The position numbers and the translations under genes are program-made. This document shows, one piece after another, positions 1 to 5,486 of a stretch of 5,810 bases of DNA. The first letter of the stretch is position 1; each line of letters starts with the position of its first letter. The DNA is from Planctomycetales bacterium 4484_123 (lineage in GTDB: Bacteria; Planctomycetota; Phycisphaerae; SM23-33): contig MVCS01000106.1 of assembly GCA_002049885.1 (NCBI GenBank), positions 1 to 5,810 of the forward strand, in the 5' to 3' direction. The notes under the pieces are model-generated. The model was not told the DNA's origin and did no database searches. It saw only the letters and a program-made list of their open reading frames with translations.

Positions 1-2
1 TG

Positions 3-710
3 TACTGCCTCTGGCAGCGCGACCACACCGACGAATGGGGCGAGGACACCGCCCGCAAGTACACCTACGACAGCAACTATCTGGGCGTCGGCAGCAAGGG
101 CAGCGTGCTGTTGCCGAACCTGCGTTACACCTGGGAACTGGCCTTCGAGAGCGGCCGGGGCCCCAGCGGCGACGGCACCGCGCGGAACGACATCCACGCC
201 TGGGCCGTGGACGTGCAACTGGAGTACTTCTTCGACGCGCCCATGCGGCCCAGGGTGGAGTTCGAATACCTCTGGGGCAGCGGCGACAAGGACCGCTCCA
301 CCTCCAGCACCTCCACCATCGGCGGCAACCAGCGCGGGCGGGACAACGCCTTCAACGCCTTCGGATTCCGCGACACGGGCCTGGCCTTCGCCCCCGATAT
401 CGCCAACCTGCACATCTTCCAACTGGGCGCCGCCGCCCGGCCACTGGAACACATCGAGCTGTTCCGGAAGATGGAACTGGGAACCAAGGTGTACTTCTAC
501 GTCAAGGACTACGGCGGCGGGGCCATCTCCGACACCGGCGGCACCGTCGCCAGCAGCTGGGTCGGCTGGGAGTGGGACGTTTTCTGCAACTGGCGGATCA
601 CCTCCGACCTTTCCTTCACGGCCCGCGGCGGCTTCTTCCAGGCGGGCGATGCCTTTGACAACCGAGAGTGCCGGCACTTCCTCTACGCCGGGTTGACTTA
701 CAGCTTCTGA
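3..710 (+). CDS. Outer-membrane beta-barrel protein, alginate-export-like (5'-truncated by window)
   Basis: The frame is open from the window edge to the TGA at 708-710, giving 235 residues of the C-terminal part; the true start lies upstream. The GTG at 105 is internal, because the residues before it (such as YTYDSNYLGVGS) continue the same barrel-like pattern. The protein alternates short amphipathic strands rich in Tyr, Trp and Phe (LRYTWELAFE, VDVQLEYFFD, VEFEYLWGSGD) with polar loops, and it ends in YAGLTYSF. A terminal Phe after an alternating strand is the classic signal for outer-membrane barrel assembly. The segments NAFNAFGFRDTGLAFAPDIANL and WEWDVFCNWRITSDLSF resemble what I remember of alginate-export family barrels (Alginate_exp, PF13372). 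The likely role is a passive outer-membrane channel or a structural barrel. The substrate cannot be read from the sequence, and 'alginate' should not be taken literally. The lipoprotein gene follows after 78 nt on the same strand. Confidence 0.75.
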   Translation, partial: YCLWQRDHTDEWGEDTARKYTYDSNYLGVGSKGSVLLPNLRYTWELAFESGRGPSGDGTARNDIHAWAVDVQLEYFFDAPMRPRVEFEYLWGSGDKDRSTSSTSTIGGNQRGRDNAFNAFGFRDTGLAFAPDIANLHIFQLGAAARPLEHIELFRKMELGTKVYFYVKDYGGGAISDTGGTVASSWVGWEWDVFCNWRITSDLSFTARGGFFQAGDAFDNRECRHFLYAGLTYSF

Positions 711-726
711 GTTCGAGACGGCAGCG

Positions 727-745
727 GGCGGTGCGGGGCACCACC
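727..745 (+). terminator. Possible weak hairpin after the barrel gene
   Basis: GGTGC (730-734) and GCACC (738-742) pair around a GGG loop. After one C/A mismatch, two more G-C pairs extend the stem to 727-745. It starts 17 nt after the barrel stop and lies before the lipoprotein ribosome binding site. No T-run follows, so it is not a standard intrinsic terminator. It could slow transcription, protect a 3' end, or be chance in GC-rich DNA. Confidence 0.2.
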
Positions 746-776
746 GAGGCAGCCCCGACCGGCCGAGGGCAGCATC

Positions 777-782
777 AAGGAA
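777..782 (+). promoter_or_regulatory. Ribosome binding site that decides the lipoprotein start
   Basis: AAGGAA lies 6 nt before the ATG at 789 but only 3 nt before the in-frame GTG at 786. Normal spacing therefore favours the ATG. Confidence 0.6.
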
Positions 783-788
783 CGCGTG

Positions 789-1328
789 ATGAAAGCGACG
801 GTCGTTGTGATGGCAGCGGCGATGGCGGCCTGGACACTGACCGGCTGCGGCACGCCGGGCGTGGTCGCCGGCGGCAATGTGACCCTCTCCGGCGCCGACT
901 CGGCGCAATACCTCGACAAGATCTCCTCCCAGCCCACCGTCACCGAGGCCCAGGCCCTGGAGGGCATCATGCTGCTGCTGGGCCAGCAGCGAAAACTCAC
1001 CTTCGCCGAGTGCGTCAAACTCCTCAAGGACCGTCACATCGTCTCCCAGCGCTGGGACTTTCGCGCCGAGCGGCCCGCGACCCGGGGGAAGGTGGCGTAC
1101 ATGATTTACCAGGCCTGCGGCATGAAGGGGGGCCTGACGCTGACCCTCACCGGCCCCTCCCAGCGGTACTGCCTGCGCGAGCTACAGTACCGCGGCATGA
1201 TGGCGCCCGGACTGCCTTACAACCCCGTCACCGGCATGGAGTACGTGGCCATCCTGGCCCGGGCCGACGAGCTGCGGCGGACGGGCCGGGTCTCCCCCGT
1301 GATGCTCCAGGAAGGGCTCTCACAATAG
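789..1328 (+). CDS. Small lipoprotein of unknown function with SLH-like stretches
   Basis: This gene encodes 179 residues starting at ATG 789, chosen by the spacing of AAGGAA at 777-782. The N-terminus is a lipoprotein signal: MKAT, a hydrophobic stretch at residues 5-17, then the lipobox LTGC with the lipidated Cys at position 20. Position +2 is Gly, not Asp, so nothing suggests inner-membrane retention by the enterobacterial rule. The mature part is a compact, mostly helical domain. Residues 53-112 (LTFAECVKLLKDRHIV, then ATRGKVAYMIYQACG) and 126-160 (RYCLRELQYRGMM, then VTGMEYVAILARADE) each read like a degenerate SLH repeat: a helix, a turn with 'G-I/M', then '(V/A)T-R/G-x-x-x-A-x-(M/L)'. 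SLH modules usually bind cell-wall or envelope polymers. The match is by eye and weak, so I do not assign a function. Three further Cys residues (75, 110, 128) could form a disulfide outside the cytoplasm. The gene sits between the barrel and FecR genes, all on the same strand. Confidence 0.8.
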   Translation: MKATVVVMAAAMAAWTLTGCGTPGVVAGGNVTLSGADSAQYLDKISSQPTVTEAQALEGIMLLLGQQRKLTFAECVKLLKDRHIVSQRWDFRAERPATRGKVAYMIYQACGMKGGLTLTLTGPSQRYCLRELQYRGMMAPGLPYNPVTGMEYVAILARADELRRTGRVSPVMLQEGLSQ

Positions 1329-1377
1329 CCTGCTGCCACCGGCCGGGGGCCCGCCGCGCTGTAATTCCGCAGCCAAA

Positions 1378-1411
1378 TTGCCCTGTCAGGGCGGCGGCGC
1401 GAGGGTATAAT
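1378..1411 (+). promoter_or_regulatory. Candidate sigma70-type promoter for the FecR-cyclase unit
   Basis: A perfect -10 box, TATAAT, lies at 1406-1411 in otherwise very GC-rich non-coding DNA. The best -35 candidate is TTGCCC at 1378-1383, but its 22-nt spacer is longer than the usual 16-18, and there is no extended TGn motif. The -35 side is therefore weak, which fits a promoter that needs an activator. Transcription would begin near 1418 and leave a leader of about 100 nt before the FecR start. The window shows no other equally good promoter between the lipoprotein and the cyclase. Confidence 0.45.
1380..1392. promoter_or_regulatory. 13-nt perfect dyad, candidate operator
   Basis: GCCCTG-T-CAGGGC is a perfect inverted repeat with 6-bp arms and a single central base. 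It ends 13 nt before the TATAAT box at 1406-1411, which puts it over the expected -35 region. A regulator bound there would interfere with or recruit RNA polymerase. The arms are GC-rich, so chance is a real alternative, and no regulator gene is in the window. Confidence 0.35.
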
Positions 1412-1502
1412 TGGTGCAAACGGATGAGCACGGAGGCCCGCCGTTCGGAAGACGACTCCCAGCCGCAGGGACGCTTCGAGGAAGGCCCCGGGTGTCGCGC
1501 GC

Positions 1503-1510
1503 AGGAGAGA
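1503..1510 (+). promoter_or_regulatory. Ribosome binding site that decides the FecR start
   Basis: AGGAGAGA ends 8 nt before the ATG at 1519. It is too far from the next in-frame ATG at 1531, and nothing comparable precedes the upstream in-frame alternative TTG at 1411. This fixes the start at 1519. Confidence 0.65.
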
Positions 1511-1518
1511 TTCTTGCC

Positions 1519-2424
1519 ATGATACGCCGCATGCCAAGAACGCTGATCGCCGCCGCCCTTTGCGCTCTGGCCTACAGCGACCTCTACGCCCAGGCCACCA
1601 GGCCGACCGCCAAGCCAACCCACCGGGTCGCCACCAGGCCGGCCGCCAAGCCGCTAGTGGTCATCGTCAAGGAGGTCAAGGGAGCCGCCCAGCGGCTGCT
1701 GCCCGGCGCCAAGTCCAAATGGGTGGCCTTGAAGGTCGGAGACAAGCTCGACGAGTTGACCGTCATCCGCACGGGCCTGGGGGCACGGGTGGTGCTGCGC
1801 TTCGCCGACAACTCCGAGGTGGTCATCAACCGCGCCACCAAGATGGGCATCGCCGAATTCCGCAAGGATGGCAACGTCACCAAGACCCGACTGGGGCTCA
1901 AGTACGGCTCCATCCGGGCGAAGGTGGAAAGGGCCCGCGGACCCAGCGATTTCCGCGTGACCACACCGGTGGCCACCCTGGCCGTGGCCGGCACCAGCGG
2001 GGAGGTCGCCTACATGGGCGACTTCGGGTTCAACCTGAAGGGCGAGACCGGCACCTGGCAGGCCCGGGTGGGCCGGAAGCTCCGCCAAGTGCAAGAGCTC
2101 GAAGGTCTCGACAGCACCCTGGCCCTGTACGTGGACATGGTCAAGAGCAAGATGCTGCCTAAGCTGGGCGACATGTTCGGCGGCCTGACTGGCCGGGAAA
2201 GACTCAGCATGCGCGACAACAGCGGTGGCCGCGGCGCCATCGGGTTCCTCCCCGCCGGCAACCGGGCGCGAGCCATAATCAGGAAGAAGAAACTCGACGA
2301 GAACAAGGGCGGGAGCATCACCCCCGGGCCCGTGGGCCGGTCCAGGCGCCGCCGCCGGGGCCATCAGGAACCACCCGCCCCGACCAGCGGCAGCGGCTAC
2401 GACTACTCCACCGGCGCAGAGTAG
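1519..2424 (+). CDS. Secreted FecR-domain protein
   Basis: This gene encodes 301 residues. The start at ATG 1519 is set by the AGGAGAGA at 1503-1510, and it gives a clean signal peptide: MIRRMPR, a hydrophobic core at 9-19, and likely cleavage after LYA (residue 24). A Thr/Pro/Lys/Arg linker follows, with a duplicated ATRP(T/A)AKP unit (residues 26-45). The FecR domain (PF04773 type) covers about 50-165: VGDKLDELTVIRTGLGARVVLRFADNSEVVI, then LKYGSIRAKV, then DFRVTTPVATLAVAGTSGEVAY, where the 'F-x-V-x-T-P-V-A-T-x-A-V-x-G-T' signature is clear. Classical FecR is a transmembrane anti-sigma regulator with a cytoplasmic N-terminal domain. This protein lacks that domain and the membrane helix, and no sigma-factor gene is nearby, so it is better read as a free extracytoplasmic FecR module, perhaps binding a ligand or envelope polymer. 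The tail (about 262-301) looks disordered, with a run of five Arg and many Pro, Gly and Ser. The cyclase gene follows after 66 nt in the same frame, so the pair is probably co-transcribed. A role in feeding signals to the CHASE2 sensor is inference from context. Confidence 0.85.
   Translation: MIRRMPRTLIAAALCALAYSDLYAQATRPTAKPTHRVATRPAAKPLVVIVKEVKGAAQRLLPGAKSKWVALKVGDKLDELTVIRTGLGARVVLRFADNSEVVINRATKMGIAEFRKDGNVTKTRLGLKYGSIRAKVERARGPSDFRVTTPVATLAVAGTSGEVAYMGDFGFNLKGETGTWQARVGRKLRQVQELEGLDSTLALYVDMVKSKMLPKLGDMFGGLTGRERLSMRDNSGGRGAIGFLPAGNRARAIIRKKKLDENKGGSITPGPVGRSRRRRRGHQEPPAPTSGSGYDYSTGAE
1594..1652 (+). repeat. Direct repeat of 23 nt inside the FecR gene
   Basis: Copies at 1594-1616 and 1630-1652 differ at one base (1606 A, 1642 G) and are 36 nt apart start to start, so the reading frame is kept. 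They encode the two ATRP(T/A)AKP units of the linker between the signal peptide and the FecR domain. The near-identity at DNA level points to a recent in-frame duplication or a slippage-prone site that can change linker length. Confidence 0.7.
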
Positions 2425-2490
2425 GCCTCAGGTTGCGGTGCCGACGCCGCCCTGGACGGCACCGCCGGCCGGGGCTACCATGGAGCCCCG

Positions 2491-5460
2491 ATGCCGACCC
2501 CCTCGAGTATAACCGGGCGGACCGTACGCAGTATCATCCTGGGCCTGGCGGCTACGGTCGTGATCGCCGCGACCAGCCAGACGGGCCCGTTCAGATTCGG
2601 CGAACTTCGTTCGCTGGACCTGCGCTTCCGCAAGCTGCCCACGCTCGAGCCCAACCCGGACATCGTCCATGTTGACCTGGACGACAAGGCCATCGACCAG
2701 ATCGGCCGGTGGCCCTGGCCGCGGAAGCGCCTCGCCCAGCTCATCAACGTCCTGCACGAGTGCGGCGCCCGGAAGATCATGCTGGACATCCTCCTGCCCT
2801 GGCCCCAGCAGCCGCGGTTCGTCAAGGAGGGCGAAACCGACCTCTACCGTGACGACCCCAACGACGTCCTCCACGCCGACCTGCCACCCGTGCCCGTGCT
2901 GGACGACGTGGAGCTCGCCCAAGCCCTGGCCGGCAAGCCGAACCTTTTCCTGGCCATACACGTGGACCTGGCTGGCCCGGAGGTGCAGGACGAACAGGAA
3001 AGGCTCACGGAGTCACTGGCGGCGCTGGTGACCACCCGGCCCAGCACGACGCGTCGGCAGGCCGCCCGTGAGGTGGGAAGGCCCCTGGACGTGGTCAAGG
3101 GACTGATGGCCACGGCCAAACAGCGCGCCTTCGAGCGGCGGGTCCGGGAGATCCTCCGTCGAACCCCCCTGGCCTCGCGGGCGGAGGTAACCCGGGCGAT
3201 CTTCGGCAGCGCGGAGGTCGGCCCGGAGGACGAGGACATCCTTGGCCGGGTGTATCTCCGCCAGCGCGCCATGGCGGTCATGGAGCGGTTCGCCCTGCCC
3301 GCGGAGGAGCTGCCCGGCATCAGGCCGCCAACGGGCCGGGTCGTCCCCCCCCTGGCGCCCTTCGCCGAGGTGATCGCCCACACCGGGTTCGTCACCGTGG
3401 CCCCGGACGAAGACGGCGTCGTGCGCCGCATCCCGCTGCTGACGCGAACCGACCGGGGCGTCTTCCCGCAGTTGGCGCTGGTGCTGGCGGCCGAGACCCT
3501 CGCCGACGCCCACGGGGGGTCCTACGAGCTGACCACCGCGCCGGGGCGGGTCATCCTGAAGTTCCCCGACGGCTTCGTTCGCAGCATCCCCGTGGACGCC
3601 TCCGGAACGATGCTGATCAACTGGGGCCGGCTGGCGCCCCGCTACCGGCTGCGCCAGCACATCTCCGCCGTCGCCGCCGCCGACGTATGGAACGCCCGCG
3701 AGGCCCTCAGGCACAACACCGACCTGCGCCGCCTGGTGTGCATCCAGATCGCCATCCTGCTCGACAACCGCCCGCTCAAGAGGCTCTTCGCGGAGGCGGA
3801 CGTGCTCTGGGAAAAGCTGTACGATGCCCGGCGGGCGCGGCACAGGGCGGTGCTCTTCGAACCGGCGCTGCTGTCAGAACCGGCGGCAACGGCGTCCCAG
3901 CCGGCCTCGGCGGCGTCACGGCTGGCCGAGCTGATCCGCCAGGAACGCGAGCTGGAGGAGCAGGAACGAAAGCTGGAACAGGAGATCGACAAGGCCTGCC
4001 AGGAGATGATCCAGGAGGTGGACTCCTTCTACCTGGCCACCGCCCCGTCCGCCAAGGACAACCCGCAGGTCAAGAAGCTGCGCTCACTGCGGACGATGCT
4101 CCGGCGGATCGAGAACGAAAACAAGGCGCTGGAGCAGGCGGAGGCCGAGGCCCGCGCCCGGCTGCGGGCTCGCGTGGCGGGCAAGATCGTGCTGGTGGGC
4201 TCGACCACCACGGGGGCATCCGATTTCGTGCCCACCCCCCTGCACGAACGGACCGCGGGGGTGGTCGTCCACGCCAACATTCTCAACACCATCCTCTCCG
4301 GGCGGTTCGTCGCCCGTTCGGGGCTGTGGCTGTCGCTGCTGACGATACTCGCCGTCGGCCTGCTGGTCGCGGCGGTCACCTCCACCTTCGACGCGGTGCA
4401 GTCGTCCCTCCTGCTGGCCGTGGCCGTGCTGGGCTACTGGCTGGTCGGCATTTCCATCTGGAGCGCGCGGACCTTCTGGCTGGTCCTGGCCGCCCCCACC
4501 GTGGCCATGTTCGCCAGCTTCGCCGTGATAACCACCTATCGCCAGCTGACCGAGCAGCGCCAGAAGCGGCAGATCACCAGCACCTTCAAGCAGTACCTCT
4601 CGCCGGCCATGGTGGACCGGCTGGTGGCCGACCCCTCCCAGGCCGCCCTGGGCGGCCAGCAGCGCGAGCTGAGCTGCCTGTTTTCGGACTTGGCCGGCTT
4701 CACCTCGCTGTCCGAACGGCTCGGACCGGAGGCCACCGTCAGCCTGCTGAATCGCTACCTCGACCGCGTGGGCGAGGTCATCCAGGTCCGCCACGGCGGC
4801 ACGCTGAGCAAGTACGAGGGCGACGGGGTCTTCGCCTTCTTCGGGGCGCCCATCGCCCAGGCCGATCACCCCGCTCGCGCCCTGCGTGCCGCCCTCGACT
4901 GCCAGGCCTTCCTGCCGGAGTTCAACCGCCAACTGCACGCCGAGGGCCTGCTGCCCGAGGGCGCCCAACTGGCCGTCCGCATCGGCGTGACCACCGGGCT
5001 GGTGCTGGTGGGCAACATGGGCTCCACCCAGCGCATCGCCTACACCGCCATCGGAGACTCGGTCAACCTGGCCGCCAGGCTGGAGACGGCCAACAAGTTC
5101 TTCGGCACCCGCATCCTGGTCAACGAGGCCGCCTGGGAAGGCGGCGGGAAGGGCCTCATAGGCCGGCCCCTGGGACGCATCCTCGTGGTGGGCAAGTCAG
5201 AGGCGGTGGGCGTCTGGGAGCCGCTGGCCGTGGAGGAAGATGCCGACGGCGAGCTGCGCCGACTGGCGGAGGACTTCGCTCGCGGCGTGGAACTCTACGC
5301 CCAAGGCCGATTCGACGCCGCCCGGGAGTGTTTCCTGGCCATTCTCGCCCGCGGCGACGACCCTCCGTCCCGGCTGTACCTTCAACTCTGCGAACAGGCC
5401 CTGGCCAGCCTGCCCGAGGCCCTCGAGTTCGACGGGGTCATCAGGCTTACCGAGAAGTGA
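2491..5460 (+). CDS. CHASE2-domain class III adenylate/guanylate cyclase
   Basis: This 989-residue membrane enzyme is predicted to make cAMP (or cGMP) in the cytoplasm in response to an external signal. The start at ATG 2491 is the first ATG in frame after the FecR stop, with GGAG at 2482-2485. Helix 1 is at about 14-28. The CHASE2 sensor covers about 38-605. Its landmarks are LDLRFR (42-47), IVHVDLDD then GRWPWPR (58-78), KIMLDILLP (95-103), GFVTVAPDEDGVVRRIPLL (299-317) and GKIVLVGST (564-572). Two insertions enlarge it: a charged helical stretch (about 171-275) and a Glu/Arg/Gln-rich coiled coil (about 476-562). Three membrane helices follow (about 612-630, 638-656, 662-681). The catalytic domain (about 698-905) holds both metal Asp residues (D733 in FSDLAGFTS, D778 in EGDGVFAFFG), the base-binding Lys K774 with Thr T852 in YTAIGDSVN, and N859 and R863. 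The key residues are all present, so it should be active; the Lys/Thr pair is the class IIIb pattern and favours ATP. The end (about 920-972) looks like a TPR-type helical hairpin (FARGVELYAQGRFDAARECF). It is probably transcribed with FecR. Confidence 0.93.
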   Translation: MPTPSSITGRTVRSIILGLAATVVIAATSQTGPFRFGELRSLDLRFRKLPTLEPNPDIVHVDLDDKAIDQIGRWPWPRKRLAQLINVLHECGARKIMLDILLPWPQQPRFVKEGETDLYRDDPNDVLHADLPPVPVLDDVELAQALAGKPNLFLAIHVDLAGPEVQDEQERLTESLAALVTTRPSTTRRQAAREVGRPLDVVKGLMATAKQRAFERRVREILRRTPLASRAEVTRAIFGSAEVGPEDEDILGRVYLRQRAMAVMERFALPAEELPGIRPPTGRVVPPLAPFAEVIAHTGFVTVAPDEDGVVRRIPLLTRTDRGVFPQLALVLAAETLADAHGGSYELTTAPGRVILKFPDGFVRSIPVDASGTMLINWGRLAPRYRLRQHISAVAAADVWNAREALRHNTDLRRLVCIQIAILLDNRPLKRLFAEADVLWEKLYDARRARHRAVLFEPALLSEPAATASQPASAASRLAELIRQERELEEQERKLEQEIDKACQEMIQEVDSFYLATAPSAKDNPQVKKLRSLRTMLRRIENENKALEQAEAEARARLRARVAGKIVLVGSTTTGASDFVPTPLHERTAGVVVHANILNTILSGRFVARSGLWLSLLTILAVGLLVAAVTSTFDAVQSSLLLAVAVLGYWLVGISIWSARTFWLVLAAPTVAMFASFAVITTYRQLTEQRQKRQITSTFKQYLSPAMVDRLVADPSQAALGGQQRELSCLFSDLAGFTSLSERLGPEATVSLLNRYLDRVGEVIQVRHGGTLSKYEGDGVFAFFGAPIAQADHPARALRAALDCQAFLPEFNRQLHAEGLLPEGAQLAVRIGVTTGLVLVGNMGSTQRIAYTAIGDSVNLAARLETANKFFGTRILVNEAAWEGGGKGLIGRPLGRILVVGKSEAVGVWEPLAVEEDADGELRRLAEDFARGVELYAQGRFDAARECFLAILARGDDPPSRLYLQLCEQALASLPEALEFDGVIRLTEK

Positions 5461-5486
5461 CCGCTCCGCCGGCGGCCGTCCCGGCT

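Noticed and set aside
35..658. Plus-strand open frame of 207 codons overlapping the barrel gene
   Set aside because: Its translation is Arg/Gln/His-rich with no pattern, whereas the alternative frame gives clear beta-strands and a C-terminal Phe.
1341..1355. GC-rich imperfect hairpin after the lipoprotein stop
   Set aside because: The stem needs a bulge and leaves a very small loop, and no T-run follows. This is expected by chance in such GC-rich sequence.
668..1522. Long plus-strand open frame across the barrel end, the lipoprotein and the gap
   Set aside because: It is a +1-type shadow rich in Arg, Gly, Pro and His. The lipobox and ribosome binding site support the other frame.
1654..2364. 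Open frame of 236 codons on the minus strand across the FecR gene
   Set aside because: The plus strand has a signal peptide, a ribosome binding site and the FecR signature. The antisense product is low-complexity and has no motif.
1519..2424. Classical FecI/FecR iron-signalling system
   Set aside because: The FecR protein has a signal peptide instead of a cytoplasmic anti-sigma domain plus membrane helix. No sigma factor or TonB-dependent receptor is seen; the upstream barrel lacks any visible plug domain in the part present.
2480..2482. ATG just before the cyclase start, considered as its start codon
   Set aside because: It is out of frame with the CHASE2-cyclase frame (offset of 11 nt from the ATG at 2491).
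3013..3843. Open frame of 276 codons on the minus strand within the cyclase gene
   Set aside because: It is antisense to the CHASE2 region, has no recognisable domain, and has the composition of a GC-rich shadow frame.
4084..4968. Open frame of 294 codons on the minus strand within the cyclase gene
   Set aside because: It lies opposite the coiled-coil, membrane and catalytic parts of the cyclase, whose motifs are unmistakable. Its translation is biased to Gly, Gln, Glu and His, as expected for the antisense of GC-rich coding DNA.
5466..5475. Palindrome CCGCCGGCGG between the cyclase and hisB stops
   Set aside because: It has no loop and is built only of C and G, so it cannot form a proper terminator hairpin and is likely chance.
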